A stretch of 64,000 nt of DNA from Amycolatopsis orientalis DSM 43388 (GTDB lineage Bacteria > Actinomycetota > Actinomycetes > Mycobacteriales > Pseudonocardiaceae), in contig NZ_ASXG01000039.1 in the NCBI RefSeq assembly GCF_000411975.1, forward strand, positions 23,101-87,100. The letters run 5' to 3'. Each line of letters starts with the position of its first letter. Positions within the stretch are counted from its first letter, which is position 1. A program made the position numbers and the translations under genes. Under the pieces are notes generated by a model that was not told the DNA's origin, searched no databases, and worked only from the letters and a program-made list of their open reading frames with translations. This document shows positions 28,456-37,485 of this stretch, piece by piece.

Positions 28456-28941
28456 ATGGCATACCCCGAGCCGTACTCCGGTTATCCCCCGGCGGGCGGA
28501 CCGATCGCCGCCCCGGCGGGCACCCGGGGCGCGGCCCGCGTGCTCAGCGGGCTGTGCGGACTGGCCGGCACCCCGGTCGCGCTCGGCCTGCTGGCCTACG
28601 GCAGCTACCGGCACCAGCGGCAGGTCGCTTCGTTCGCCGAGCACGGGGACGCCCTCGGCATCGCCTTGCTGGCGGCCGGCGCGGTGCTCCTGTTCGGGGT
28701 CGCCGTGCTCGGCGCGTGGTCGGGAACCGGACCGGCGGCCGGCGGACTGGTGTGGTGCCTGGTTCCCGGTGTGGTCACGCTGGTGTCGCCGCGCTCGGCG
28801 TTCGATCTGCTCGACTTGCTGCCGCGCGGCGAGATGACCGTGGGACTGGCCGGGTGGCTGTCCTCCGGCGCGCTTCTCGGCATCGGATTTCTGCTGCTCG
28901 GCGCGGGCCTGGCGGCACGGCTGGCGCGACGACGCAGGTAG
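28456..28941 (+). CDS. Membrane protein of unknown function (about four TM)
   Basis: A 161-aa protein. After a Pro/Gly/Ala-rich N-terminus come hydrophobic segments around residues 30-48, 65-85, 92-110 and 130-152 ([20 protein letters not shown]), ending in the basic ARRRR. Good GC3 supports coding. It is followed closely by the DUF2203 gene on the same strand. No recognisable family. Confidence 0.75.
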   Translation: MAYPEPYSGYPPAGGPIAAPAGTRGAARVLSGLCGLAGTPVALGLLAYGSYRHQRQVASFAEHGDALGIALLAAGAVLLFGVAVLGAWSGTGPAAGGLVWCLVPGVVTLVSPRSAFDLLDLLPRGEMTVGLAGWLSSGALLGIGFLLLGAGLAARLARRRR

Positions 28942-28978
28942 CTTCGGGACAGCGCGGGCCCGGTGAGAGTATTTGCAG

Positions 28979-29344
28979 ATGGGATTGTTCACCGTAGCCG
29001 AGGCCCGCACCGAACTCGCCCGGTTGCTTCCCGTGCTCGCCGAGCTGATCCGGGTCCGCGCCGACGCCGCCGAGCTCGCCGCGTCCCTGCGTCCGGGCGG
29101 GCGGGACACCAGTCTCGGCGGGCTGCCGGAGTGGAAGGCCGCGCAGGCCAGGCTGGACGACCTGATGACCGCGATCCAGGCGACCGGAGCCGAGCTGAAG
29201 GGGTTCGCCCCGCTGCTCGTGGACTTCCCGTCCTCGCTCGACGGCGACGACGTGCTGCTGTGCTGGCTCGAGGGCGACCGTGAACTGTCCTGGTACCACC
29301 GGGCCGACCTCGGCTTCGCCGGCCGTCGCCGCTTGCTCGGATAA
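28979..29344 (+). CDS. DUF2203 family protein
   Basis: A 121-aa protein starting [20 protein letters not shown], the family's standard opening. It also has the conserved [41 protein letters not shown]. Pfam DUF2203 members are small, mostly helical and of unknown function, often beside metabolic genes. GAGTAT lies 6 nt before the ATG (possible leaderless start); a TTG at 28973 is also in frame. Confidence 0.85.
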   Translation: MGLFTVAEARTELARLLPVLAELIRVRADAAELAASLRPGGRDTSLGGLPEWKAAQARLDDLMTAIQATGAELKGFAPLLVDFPSSLDGDDVLLCWLEGDRELSWYHRADLGFAGRRRLLG

Positions 29345-29373
29345 TCACTGGTCAGCCGCACTACGGTGACTGA

Positions 29374-29973
29374 GTGAGCACACTCTTCGACGCCGACGCG
29401 GCGGGATACGACGAGGACACCTTCCACCCCTACGTGGCCGAGCAGCTGATCGGCGGTCTGGCCCCGAAGCCCGGCCTGCTGGTCGACGTCGCCACCGGCA
29501 CCGGTGCGGCAGCCTTCGCGGCGCTGCGGCTGGAACCGGACGCGGTGTTCGCCGTCGACCTTTCCCCCGCGATGATCGAGATCGCCCGCGCCAAGGCCGC
29601 CGACCGCGACCCGGACGGCCGGATCACCTGGCAGGTCGGCTCCGCGGTCCCGCTGCCCATCGGCGACGGCGAGGCCGACGCGGTCGTCTGCGCGTCCGCG
29701 CTGCACTTCCTGGGCCCGCGCGCGCTGGCCGACTGGCGGCGAGTGCTGCGCCCGGGCGGCAAGCTGGCGTTCAGCGTGGTGTCTGCGGATCGGTTCAAGC
29801 CGTCGGGCAAGTTCGCTGACGTGATCCCGCGAGACCTGCGTATCCCGGGCACCCTCGACGAAGCCGCCGCGCTGGCCACCGACGCCGGCTTCAGCTCGGC
29901 GAAGGCACAGCACGTGACGCTGGATCAGGGCGACCGGGTACGGCAGGTGTTCGCGGTGTTCGCGGAGGCTTAA
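29374..29973 (+). CDS. Class I SAM-dependent methyltransferase
   Basis: A 199-aa protein. The SAM-binding motif [13 protein letters not shown] is near residue 40; the acidic ribose-binding end of beta2 lies in VFAVDLSP, and motif IV-like [13 protein letters not shown] and post-motif [15 protein letters not shown] are present. Substrate unknown. TACGGT lies 6 nt before the GTG, indicating a leaderless transcript. Its end overlaps the end of the convergent secreted-protein gene by 4 bp. Confidence 0.9.
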   Translation: MSTLFDADAAGYDEDTFHPYVAEQLIGGLAPKPGLLVDVATGTGAAAFAALRLEPDAVFAVDLSPAMIEIARAKAADRDPDGRITWQVGSAVPLPIGDGEADAVVCASALHFLGPRALADWRRVLRPGGKLAFSVVSADRFKPSGKFADVIPRDLRIPGTLDEAAALATDAGFSSAKAQHVTLDQGDRVRQVFAVFAEA

Positions 29974-30485
29974 GCCGCCCGGTGGTAGTGCGCCTCGCCG
30001 CGAGTTGCCGCGGCGGAGGTGCAGTGCAGGACGAAGGTGACGTCGAGGTCGGTCACCGCTCCGTCGGCGGCGCGGACCAGGCGGGAGACGGTGAAGTCAG
30101 CGGTCGCGTCCGGGGCGGCACAGGCGCCCGTGCCACCGGCCCGGGTTCCGCGAAACGCGATGAAGCCGGGTGTCGCGAGTTGCGGCGAGTTCTGCTGCCG
30201 GACAGCGGCGTTCGAGTAAGCCCCCTCGTGCAGCTGCTGTCCGGCAGGAGCGCTGAGTTCCAGCCGGGCCCAATCCCAGCCGTCGGGCGACTCGGCGTCC
30301 ACCTTCACCGCGTCGCCGTACTCCCATGCTGTGACCTGGTCGGCGGTCCAGGAAGCACTGCCTTCAAACGGGTATGCGCCTTCGTCCGAGGTGTAACCGA
30401 ACCCGGCCGCCGGGTCCGCGTGCGCGGCCGACGCCGTCCCGAACGCGATACCCGCGGCCGCGACGACCGCCAAGATTTTCCGCAT
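29970..30485 (-). CDS. Secreted protein of unknown function
   Basis: A 171-aa precursor with a clear signal peptide ([20 protein letters not shown], AxA cleavage near AHA-DP). The mature part is beta-rich with two Cys (TGACAAPDA and VLHCTSAA) that may pair. There is no catalytic motif. It is convergent with and overlaps the methyltransferase gene by 4 nt. Confidence 0.82.
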   Translation of the reverse strand: MRKILAVVAAAGIAFGTASAAHADPAAGFGYTSDEGAYPFEGSASWTADQVTAWEYGDAVKVDAESPDGWDWARLELSAPAGQQLHEGAYSNAAVRQQNSPQLATPGFIAFRGTRAGGTGACAAPDATADFTVSRLVRAADGAVTDLDVTFVLHCTSAAATRGEAHYHRAA

Positions 30486-30553
30486 GATGTCCCTCCCCTG
30501 GGCTGCTTCCGATCTTGGCAGGATTCCTGGCCCCGCGGGGAGAAATCCTCCAT

Positions 30554-30967
30554 TCAGCCGTGCAGCCGAGCGCCCTTGAGGATCTTGTCCACCGCGTTCT
30601 TCGGCCCGTGCACGGCCATCCCCGCCAACGCGAGTTTCTCCCGCGGCACCGCCCGCACCGCCGCGCGATTGTCGACGTCATTGCCGGTCTGGAACAGTTC
30701 GTCGGTGAAGATCGAGAACCGCAGACCACGGGTGAGCGCCCGGCTGTGCGCCAGCGCGAGCGTCTCCGCGTTGCCCGCGAACACGAGTACCGGCTGGCGG
30801 AACATCGGCAGGTACTCGGTGTCGTCGGCGTCGAGGTAGGGCTCGCCGATCAGCTCGGGCGTCGTGTGGGCCACGCCGCTCACCAGGAACGCCGCGACGT
30901 TCAGCCGTTGCCACGAGGCCAGGTCGTCCCGCAGCAGCACGGCGATCTTCGTGTCGAATCGGTTCAT
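30554..30967 (-). CDS. DUF2000 family protein
   Basis: A 137-aa protein matching the DUF2000 pattern: FDTKIAVLLRDDLASWQRLNVAAF at the start, then QPVLVFAGNAETL, FSIFTDELFQTGND and a C-terminal VDKILKGARLHG. The family is related to peptidyl-tRNA hydrolase 2 folds but its function is not established. It is divergent from an AraC regulator with a 50-bp gap, a recurrent pairing in bacteria, so it is probably under that regulator. ATG 30967 is favoured over the upstream in-frame ATG at 30979. Confidence 0.85.
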   Translation of the reverse strand: MNRFDTKIAVLLRDDLASWQRLNVAAFLVSGVAHTTPELIGEPYLDADDTEYLPMFRQPVLVFAGNAETLALAHSRALTRGLRFSIFTDELFQTGNDVDNRAAVRAVPREKLALAGMAVHGPKNAVDKILKGARLHG

Positions 30968-31017
30968 GCGGGACAGCATCGGGTCGCGGCCGCCCGCGGG
31001 TCTTGTACGTTTTGAAC

Positions 31018-31779
31018 ATGACGGTGTCGGCCTGGCGCCCTCCGGTGCCTGGGATCGCCGAGGCGTTCCACGCCCGGTTCACCGATCACGCCTACCCCGC
31101 GCACACGCACGACACCTGGGCACTGCTGATCGTCGACGACGGCGCGATCAGCTACGACCTCGACCGGCACCACCACGGCGCACTCGGCACGGCTGTCACG
31201 CTGCTGCCGCCGAACGTCGCGCACGACGGCCGCGCCGCGACCAGCCACGGCTTCCGCAAGCGCGTGCTCTACCTCGATGCCGACGTGCTCGGCGACGACC
31301 TGATCGGCGCCGCCGTCGACCAGCCGAGCCTGCCGGATCCGTTGCTGCGCACCAGAATCCACCAGCTGCACCAGTCGCTCGCCGAGCCGCTGGAAGCGGA
31401 AAGCCGCCTCGCCCTCGTCGCCCAGCGGCTGCGCACCCACCTCGGCCGTCCGGCCAGCACGCCGCCCGACCGCACCCTCGCCGACGACCTGCGCGACCTC
31501 CTGGACGAACGCCTGCCCGGCTCGCTGACGCTGGCCGACGCGTCGGAGGTGCTCGGCGCGCACCCAGTCCACCTGGTCCGTGCCTTCGGCCGCCGCTTCG
31601 GACTGCCGCCGCACCGGTACGTCACCGGCCGCCGCGTCGACCACGCCCGCCGCCTGCTGCTCGACGGCACCCCGCCCGCGACCGTCGCCACCGCCTCCGG
31701 GTTCGCCGACCAGGCGCACCTGACCCGGCACTTCCGCCGCTACCTCGGCACCACCCCGGCCCGCTTCGCACGCGGCTGA
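31018..31779 (+). CDS. AraC family transcriptional regulator
   Basis: A 253-aa protein. The N-terminal cupin-like sensing domain (about 1-140; PAHTHDTWALLIVDDGAI, LLPPNVAHDG) belongs to the AraC-binding type. The C-terminal double HTH (about 160-253) has LTLADASEVLGAHPVHLVRAF and the second helix pair ATVATASGFADQAHLTRHFRRYLGTTP. TACGTT lies 6 nt before the ATG (leaderless). The divergent DUF2000 gene is its likely target. Confidence 0.92.
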   Translation: MTVSAWRPPVPGIAEAFHARFTDHAYPAHTHDTWALLIVDDGAISYDLDRHHHGALGTAVTLLPPNVAHDGRAATSHGFRKRVLYLDADVLGDDLIGAAVDQPSLPDPLLRTRIHQLHQSLAEPLEAESRLALVAQRLRTHLGRPASTPPDRTLADDLRDLLDERLPGSLTLADASEVLGAHPVHLVRAFGRRFGLPPHRYVTGRRVDHARRLLLDGTPPATVATASGFADQAHLTRHFRRYLGTTPARFARG

Positions 31780-31806
31780 CCGGGCGGTTTGTGCGAAGAT
31801 GACGCC

Positions 31807-32388
31807 ATGCTGCGCGAACTGCACCTGACCGGCGACCTGGCGGCCGACAAGCTGCTCAACGACGACCCGTTCGCCCTGCTCACCGGGATGCTCCTGGACC
31901 AGCAGTACCCGATGGAGCACGCCTTCGCGGGCCCGCGGAAGATCGCCGACCGGATGGACGGCTTCGACCTGCGCAAGATCGCCGCCACGGACGTCGAGAA
32001 GTTCGTCGAGATGTGCGTGGTCCCGCCGGCGATCCACCGCTACGGCGGCTCGATGGCGCGCCGGGTGCACGCGCTCGCGCTGCACATCATCGAAAACTAC
32101 GACGGCCGCACCGAGGGCATCTGGCTCGACGGCCGCCCCAAGCCGGACGGCGCGGAAGTACTGAAGCGACTCAAGGCGCTGCCCGGATTCGGCGAGCAGA
32201 AAGCGAAGATCTTCCTGGCCCTGCTGGGCAAACAGCGCGGCGTCACCCCGAAGGGCTGGCGAGAAGCCGCGGGCGCGTACGGCGACCGAGGCTCGCGGCG
32301 TTCCATCGCGGACGTGACGGACGCCAAGACGCTCGGCGAGGTGCGCGCGTTCAAGAAGGCCGCGAAGGCCGCCGCCAAGGCGAACTGA
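31807..32388 (+). CDS. HhH-GPD-type base-excision DNA repair protein
   Basis: A 193-aa protein. The helix-hairpin-helix is LKRLKALPGFGEQKAKIFLALLG near residues 120-140, with the DNA-binding GFG hairpin. A glycosylase-like helical domain (LLTGMLLDQQYPMEHAF) precedes it. It lacks the four-Cys Fe-S loop of EndoIII/MutY. The catalytic Lys/Asp cannot be assigned confidently. ATG 31807 is used; a GTG at 31789 is possible. GAAGAT lies 6 nt before the ATG. Convergent with the frameshifted gene downstream. Confidence 0.87.
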   Translation: MLRELHLTGDLAADKLLNDDPFALLTGMLLDQQYPMEHAFAGPRKIADRMDGFDLRKIAATDVEKFVEMCVVPPAIHRYGGSMARRVHALALHIIENYDGRTEGIWLDGRPKPDGAEVLKRLKALPGFGEQKAKIFLALLGKQRGVTPKGWREAAGAYGDRGSRRSIADVTDAKTLGEVRAFKKAAKAAAKAN

Positions 32389-32389
32389 C

Positions 32390-33035
32390 TCAGCCTCGCG
32401 CGAACCAGACCACGTCCGGTTCGCCGCGCGGCACCGGAATCTCCGCCACGTCCACCTCGGCGAACCGCTCCCGCAGCCGGGCCGTGAACCCCGGTGCCGC
32501 GCCCGCGCTCCACACCGCCAGCACCCCGCCCGGACGCAGCAGCTGGGACAGCCGCGCCAAAGCCGGAATCGGCGTACAACGACGCATTCCCCTCGGTGAC
32601 TGTCCACTCTGGACCGTTGTCGATGTCCAGGCACAGCGCGTCGAACGTCTCGCTCGTGGCCCGCAGCCACTCCAGCAGATCCGCCTCGACCACCGTCACC
32701 CGCGGATCGTCCAATGCCGCCCCGTGCACCTCGCGCAGCGGGCCGGTGCGGTTCCACCCGATCACCGCCGGTTCGCGTTCCACCACGACCACGGAACCGA
32801 CCGCGGCGTGGTCCAGCGCGGCCCGCAGCGAAAACCCGACGCCGAGGCCGCCGATCAGCACTCGCGCGCCGGGCGCGAGCCGGTCGGCGGCTCCGGTGAC
32901 GAGCAGCCGTTCCGACTCGCCGTTGCGGGTGTCCATCAGGAACATCCCGTTTTCGATCACCTCGAACTCGGCTCCGTCACGTCGCAGCACCAGTTCGCCG
33001 CCGTGCCCGGGCACGGTTTCCAGTACCTCCGCCAC
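32390..33035 (-). pseudogene. Spermidine synthase-like methyltransferase, interrupted by a frameshift
   Basis: The upstream frame (from GTG 33035) encodes an aminopropyltransferase-like fold: the beta-strand head ENGMFLMDTRNGESE, SAM/dcSAM motif VLIGGLGVGFSLRA, VVVVEREPAVIGW, and DALCLDIDNGPEWTVTEGNASLY up to residue 154. After that point it turns into Arg/Gly-rich nonsense. The missing C-terminus (LARLSQLLRPGGVLAVWSAG through RGEPDVVWFARG) continues in another frame to the stop at 32390. One extra base or two missing bases between about 32555 and 32576 explains this. It could be a real inactivation or a sequencing error. Confidence 0.8.
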
Positions 33036-33048
33036 GCCCGGCAGCTTC

Positions 33049-34239
33049 TCAGACCGCGACCTCCTCGCGGATCTCAGCCCGCTTCCGCGCGCCCCAGAAG
33101 AACACGACCACGAGCATCGCCGCGGCGGCGAGGATCGCCGCGACCTCCGGCAGGACGGTCGGCCCGGCCGAGGTCAGCACCGCACCGCCGACGATGCCGG
33201 ACAACCCGACGCCGAGGTAGATCGCCGAGGCGTTGAGCGACAGCGCGAGACCGGCGTGCCCCGGCGACAGCTCGATGAGCCGATGCTGCACCGGCGGGCT
33301 GAACGACCAGTTCGCCACGCCCCACACGAACAACGTGATCCCGGCCCCGACGACGGTCGTCGCGGTGAACGGCAGCAGCACCATCACGGCGGTGAACCCG
33401 ACGAGGATGACCAGCAGCGGCTTGCGCGCACCCCACCGGTCAGCCGCGCGGCCGCCGGCGAAGTTGCCGATCGCGCCGCCGATGCCGTAGCAGAACAGCA
33501 GCACCGTGACCGTCCCGCCGGAAACGCCCGCGGTGGCCGTCAAGACCGGCGACACCAGCGTGTAGACCATGAACGCGGCGAGGCAGGCGAGCGTGGTGGT
33601 GACCAGCAGCGCGACGACCCGCTTGTCCCGCGCGACCGCGAACCGCTCGGCGAGCCCGACCGCGGGCGGCGGCGCCACCTTCGGCAACGCGACCCGCACC
33701 CCGATCGCACCGAGCAGCGACAGCAGGCCGACGAACAGGAAAGCCCCTTCGTAGCCGAACTGCTGGGAGATCACGCTGCCCAGCGGGACGCCGAAGATCA
33801 ACGCGATGGTGAGTCCTCCGAACACCAGCGACACAGCTCGGCCGCGACGTTCCGGCGTGGTCAGTTCAGCCGCGACTGCGGTGGCGGCCGGGGTGTACAC
33901 GGCGGCCCCGATCGCCGTGACGACCCGCGCGATCAGCAGCGTGGCGTACCCGGGCGCGACGGCCGCGAAGATGTTCCCGACCGCGGCCACCGCGAGCGCG
34001 GCGACCAGCAGCGTGCGCCGTTCCCACCGGCCGGTGGCGGCGGCGAACAGCGGAGAGCCCACCGCGTACGCGATGGCGAACGAGGTGACGAGCTGCGCCG
34101 CGGCCGTCGCGGAGATGTGCAGTTCGGAGGTGAGCGCCGGCAACAGCCCGGCCACGATGTAGCCGCTGGTGCCGACGCCGAAGGCCCCGAACGCGAGCAC
34201 CGAGTTCCGGGCCGCCGCCGAGGAGGAGACGCTGGACAT
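33049..34239 (-). CDS. MFS efflux transporter (DHA1-like)
   Basis: A 396-aa permease with 12 predicted TM helices. MFS motifs: the first helix ends GTSGYIVAGLLPALTSEL, then RWERRTLLVAAL (the loop 2-3 motif region), and GAAVYTPAATAVAAEL like drug-export motif C in TM5. ATG 34239 follows GGGGGA with 5-nt spacing; the frame is open upstream. It is divergent from an ArsR regulator, which probably represses it. Substrate unknown; arabinose/chloramphenicol-type exporters are the nearest kin by feel. Confidence 0.9.
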   Translation of the reverse strand: MSSVSSSAAARNSVLAFGAFGVGTSGYIVAGLLPALTSELHISATAAAQLVTSFAIAYAVGSPLFAAATGRWERRTLLVAALAVAAVGNIFAAVAPGYATLLIARVVTAIGAAVYTPAATAVAAELTTPERRGRAVSLVFGGLTIALIFGVPLGSVISQQFGYEGAFLFVGLLSLLGAIGVRVALPKVAPPPAVGLAERFAVARDKRVVALLVTTTLACLAAFMVYTLVSPVLTATAGVSGGTVTVLLFCYGIGGAIGNFAGGRAADRWGARKPLLVILVGFTAVMVLLPFTATTVVGAGITLFVWGVANWSFSPPVQHRLIELSPGHAGLALSLNASAIYLGVGLSGIVGGAVLTSAGPTVLPEVAAILAAAAMLVVVFFWGARKRAEIREEVAV

Positions 34240-34313
34240 GGATGTCCCCCAACCAGACCTGAACGAATAGTTCGACGAACGTCGTAGTTCGATGACGACC
34301 GTACACGGACCGG

Positions 34314-34341
34314 CTGACAATTTCGACAGCCGTCGTACTAT
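34314..34341 (+). promoter_or_regulatory. Promoter of the arsR-family gene
   Basis: CTGACA (34314-34319), a 16-bp spacer and TACTAT (34336-34341) end exactly 6 nt before the ATG, so a leaderless transcript is predicted. Just upstream, in the divergent MFS leader, GTTCGACGAAC and GTTCGATGACG repeats (34270-34297) could be regulator sites. Confidence 0.6.
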
Positions 34342-34347
34342 GGACGC

Positions 34348-34671
34348 ATGCCCGCCTCCGCGCCCCTGCCCCCGCTCGTCTACCCGGACCGCGACGAGAT
34401 CACGGTCGAAGGAGTGCTGCGCGCGCTGGCCGACCCGGTCCGGCTGGCCATGGTCCGGCAGCTGGCGAACTCCGAAACGGAGGTCTCGTGCAGCGGTTTC
34501 GAGGTGCCGGTGACCAAGTCCACACTCACCCATCACCTCGCGACGCTGCGCCAGGCCGGGGTGATCGCCGGCCGCCAGGTGGGCACCACCCGGTACAACT
34601 CGTTGCGCCGCAACGATCTCGACGCGCTGTTCCCCGGCCTGCTCGACGGCGTCCTGGCCGCGCCCCGCTGA
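34348..34671 (+). CDS. ArsR/SmtB-type HTH regulator
   Basis: A 107-aa winged-helix protein. VEGVLRALADPVRLAMVRQL opens the domain; the recognition helix is KSTLTHHLATLRQAGVI and the wing is GRQVGTTRYNSLR. No alpha3 CxC metal site is present; a single Cys (SCSGF) remains, so it is probably not a classical metal sensor. It is divergent from the MFS exporter at 34239 and upstream of a second MFS gene, so it likely controls one or both. Confidence 0.88.
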   Translation: MPASAPLPPLVYPDRDEITVEGVLRALADPVRLAMVRQLANSETEVSCSGFEVPVTKSTLTHHLATLRQAGVIAGRQVGTTRYNSLRRNDLDALFPGLLDGVLAAPR

Positions 34672-34736
34672 GCGGTCCCGGCACGTGGCGGGCCTCACCC
34701 GAATACCGGGATGACAAGGCCGCCCTCCATCGGTTC

Positions 34737-34782
34737 AACTAGAGCGAGACAGCACGACGACGTCGGGGCTGTCTAGTTTTTT
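34737..34782 (+). terminator. Stem-loop with T6 tract between arsR and the second MFS gene
   Basis: AGACAGC (34747-34753) pairs with GCTGTCT (34768-34774), with extra inner (CGAC/GTCG) and outer (AACT/AGTT) pairs, followed by TTTTTT (34777-34782). A real T-tract is rare in this window. It ends the arsR transcript or attenuates read-through into the MFS gene. Confidence 0.65.
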
Positions 34783-34789
34783 GCCCTCG

Positions 34790-34842
34790 TTCTAAAGCGC
34801 TTCAGAAGCCTGCGACCCAGGCGCTGAGAAAACGATTTCTCA
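34790..34842 (+). promoter_or_regulatory. Two imperfect palindromes in the leader of the second MFS gene
   Basis: TTCTAAAGCGCTTCAGAA (34790-34807, one mismatched pair) and TGAGAAA-N4-TTTCTCA (34825-34842) lie just before the Shine-Dalgarno AAGGAAGGG. They may be operator half-sites or mRNA hairpins masking the ribosome site. Function is inferred. Confidence 0.45.
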
Positions 34843-34856
34843 AGGAAGGGAGAGCC

Positions 34857-36035
34857 GTGCCCGTCGCGTTGCTCGCGCTCGCCGTCGGTGCCTTCGGCAT
34901 CGGGACCACCGAGTTCGTGATGATGGGCGTGCTGCCCTTGACCGCCGCGGACTTCCACATCGACATCCCGTCCGCGGGGTACTTCATCTCCGCCTACGCG
35001 CTCGGCGTGGTGATCGGCGCGCCGCTGCTCACCGCGCTGGCGGTCCGGTTGCCGCGCAAAACGATGCTGCTGGCGATGATGGGGCTGTTCACGGTCGGCA
35101 ACGGGCTGTTCGCGCTTTCGCCGAACCAGGACTTCGGCATCGCGTTCCGGTTCCTCGCCGGTCTGCCGCACGGCGCGTTCTTCGGCGCCGGCGCGGTCGT
35201 CGCCTCCAGCCTCGCGCAGCCGGGCCAGCGCGCGAAGGCGGTGTCGATGATGTTCATGGGCCTGACCCTGGCGAACGTCATCGGCGTCCCGCTCGGCACG
35301 CTGCTCGGCCAGCAGGTCGGCTGGCGCGCGACGTTCGGCGTCGTCGCGGTGATCGGCCTGCTCGCGATCGCCGCCATCGCGAAGCTGGTGCCGCACCAGG
35401 GCCGCCCGGCCGACCCGTCGATCCGCGGCGAACTCGGCGCGTTCCGCCGCCCGCAGGTGTGGCTTGCGCTGGCGATCGTGATGTTCGGGCTCGGCGGCGT
35501 CTTCGCCTGCATGTCCTACATCGCGCCGATGCTGACCGACGTCGCCGGATACTCGCCCGCCAACGTCACGGTGCTGCTTTCGCTGGCCGGGGTCGGCATG
35601 ACGATCGGCAACTACCTCGGCGGACGGCTCGCGGACAAGGCGCTGATGCCGAGCCTGTACGTCGCGCTGCTCGCTCTCGCGACCGTGCTGTCGATCTTCA
35701 CCGTGACCGCGCAGGGCAAGGTCGGCGCGGCGGTGACGATCTTCTTCGTCGGCGTCGCTGGCTTCATGATCGGCCCGATGATGCAGGCACGGACCATGGA
35801 GAAGGCGGGCGGCACGCCGTCGCTGGTTTCGGCCGCGGTGCAGTCGGCGTTCAACATCGCCAACTCGATCGGTGCGTACCTCGGCGGCCTGGTCATCGCG
35901 GGCGGGCTCGGCCTGCTGGCCCCGAACTGGGTCGGAGCGCTGCTGGCCGTGCTCGGGGTGTCGATCGCCGCGGTGTCCGGGTTGCTGGACCGGCGCGAGG
36001 CGCGGGTCCAGAAGGAACTCGCGCTCGCGTCCTGA
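34857..36035 (+). CDS. MFS transporter (AraJ/DHA1-like exporter)
   Basis: A 392-aa protein. The first helix is ALAVGAFGIGTTEFVMMGVLPLTA, a hallmark GTTEF-xMxG segment of AraJ/YdhP-type sugar or drug exporters. RLPRKTMLLAMMGLF gives the loop 2-3 motif, and GLPHGAFFGAGAVVA lies in TM4. The GTG start follows AAGGAAGGG. The leader carries two palindromes and a T-tract hairpin upstream, so expression is probably conditional. Stop codon 10 bp from the convergent DUF3017 gene, no terminator seen. Confidence 0.9.
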   Translation: MPVALLALAVGAFGIGTTEFVMMGVLPLTAADFHIDIPSAGYFISAYALGVVIGAPLLTALAVRLPRKTMLLAMMGLFTVGNGLFALSPNQDFGIAFRFLAGLPHGAFFGAGAVVASSLAQPGQRAKAVSMMFMGLTLANVIGVPLGTLLGQQVGWRATFGVVAVIGLLAIAAIAKLVPHQGRPADPSIRGELGAFRRPQVWLALAIVMFGLGGVFACMSYIAPMLTDVAGYSPANVTVLLSLAGVGMTIGNYLGGRLADKALMPSLYVALLALATVLSIFTVTAQGKVGAAVTIFFVGVAGFMIGPMMQARTMEKAGGTPSLVSAAVQSAFNIANSIGAYLGGLVIAGGLGLLAPNWVGALLAVLGVSIAAVSGLLDRREARVQKELALAS

Positions 36036-36045
36036 CGAAGTCCGG

Positions 36046-36357
36046 CTAGGAGGAGGCGTCGAACGGGCCGCCGACGATCGACAGCGAGATGTAGAGCACC
36101 GCGGCGCACAACGCGCCGTAGGTGAGGATGTCGACGGCCTTGCCGCGAATCGCGAGCAGCCCGGCGCGCTCCTCCGGCAGCACGGCACGCAGCACCCCGG
36201 CCACGAACAGCGCCACGCCGACCAGCGCCGCGCCCTCGCGCCAGTGGTACTGCAGCGCCCGCACCACAGCCGCGGCCAGCAGCAGCACGATCACCGCGAA
36301 CGGCACGTGGACGAGCCAGGGACGATCGCCGCGGTGCCGTTGCCCGGTCATCGCCAT
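36046..36357 (-). CDS. DUF3017 small membrane protein
   Basis: A 103-aa protein with three TM segments (VHVPFAVIVLLLAAAVVRAL, GAALVGVALFVAGVLRAVLP, LTYGALCAAVLYISLSIV) and a conserved LPEERAGLLAIRGKAVD loop. Its ATG overlaps the folD stop as TGATG; a second in-frame ATG lies 6 nt downstream. Adjacency to folD is conserved in actinobacteria (for example next to SCO4824). Function unknown; co-translation with folD is likely. Confidence 0.85.
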   Translation of the reverse strand: MAMTGQRHRGDRPWLVHVPFAVIVLLLAAAVVRALQYHWREGAALVGVALFVAGVLRAVLPEERAGLLAIRGKAVDILTYGALCAAVLYISLSIVGGPFDASS

Positions 36358-37220
36358 CAGCGGGCGGCCGCGCGTTCCGCAGCCTCGACGACGTTGGTGA
36401 CCAGCATCGCCCGCGTCATCGGGCCCACGCCGCCGGGGTTCGGCGACAGCCAGCCGGCCACCTCCGCGACCGCCGGGTCGACATCGCCGGTGAGCTTGCC
36501 GTCGACGTGCGAGACGCCGACGTCCAGCACCGCCGCGCCGGGCTTGACCATGTCCGGCTTGATGATCCCGGGCACGCCCGCCGCGGCGATCACGATGTCC
36601 GCGCGGCGCACCTCGGCGGCGAGGTCGCGGGTGCCGGTGTGGCAAAGCGTGACGGTGGAGTTCTCGCTGCGCCGGGTGAGGAGCAAGCCGAGCGTGCGGC
36701 CGACGGTGATGCCGCGGCCGACCACGGTGACCTGCGCGCCGTTCAGCTCGACGCCGTGCCGCTTGAGCAGCTCGATGATTCCGTACGGGGTGCACGGCAG
36801 CGCGCCCGGTTCACCGAGCACGAGCCGGCCGAGGCTGATCGGCGCGAGGCCGTCGGCGTCCTTCTCCGGGTCGATGCGCTCCAGGACGCGGTTCGCGTCG
36901 AGGTGCTTCGGCAGCGGCAGCTGGACGAGGTAGCCGTGGCAGGCCGGGTCGGCGTTCAGCTCGTCGATGACGGCCTCGAGCTTCTCCTGCGAGATGTCCG
37001 CGGGCAGGTCGCGGCGGATCGAGTTGACGCCGATCTTCGCGCTGTCCGCGTGCTTCATCTTCACGTAGGAGTGGGAACCGGGGTCGTCGCCGACCAGCAC
37101 CGTGCCCAGTCCAGGAGTGATCCCCTTCTCCGCGAGCGCGGCCACGCGGGGGCGCAACTCTGCGAAAATGGCGTTCTTCGTGGCCTTGCCGTCGAGAATC
37201 TTCGCCGTCACGGCGGCCAT
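36357..37220 (-). CDS. folD: Methylenetetrahydrofolate dehydrogenase / cyclohydrolase
   Basis: A 287-aa bifunctional enzyme (5,10-methylene-THF to 10-formyl-THF, NADP-linked). Key elements: [20 protein letters not shown] with the catalytic Lys, [20 protein letters not shown], the NADP loop [13 protein letters not shown] (commonly GRSxxVGxP), and C-terminal NPGGVGPMT. It supplies the formyl donor for purN and purH, both encoded in this window. Divergent from the TNT-domain gene across 265 bp; no riboswitch recognised there. Confidence 0.96.
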   Translation of the reverse strand: MAAVTAKILDGKATKNAIFAELRPRVAALAEKGITPGLGTVLVGDDPGSHSYVKMKHADSAKIGVNSIRRDLPADISQEKLEAVIDELNADPACHGYLVQLPLPKHLDANRVLERIDPEKDADGLAPISLGRLVLGEPGALPCTPYGIIELLKRHGVELNGAQVTVVGRGITVGRTLGLLLTRRSENSTVTLCHTGTRDLAAEVRRADIVIAAAGVPGIIKPDMVKPGAAVLDVGVSHVDGKLTGDVDPAVAEVAGWLSPNPGGVGPMTRAMLVTNVVEAAERAAAR

Positions 37221-37485
37221 TGTCGCAGAGCCGCCGGAGACTGCCGGTCAGGAGTGGGTCCTGCACGCTGCGTGCACGCGACACCACCCGATCGGCCCGC
37301 GCGTCTTCCGTCGAATCAGCCGTCCCGGGTCTTAAGCTGGAGGGGCTCCACCGCATCACCCACCCAGGCGTGTGACCCGTGCCATATCGCGTCCGCCGAG
37401 GTCAGCGGGCACGTCCACCGGCTCGAGGGTGGCAAAAGCCCTATGCGGGGTGCGTTCGTGCGCGCGAACAGTCAAAATGTTCCCC

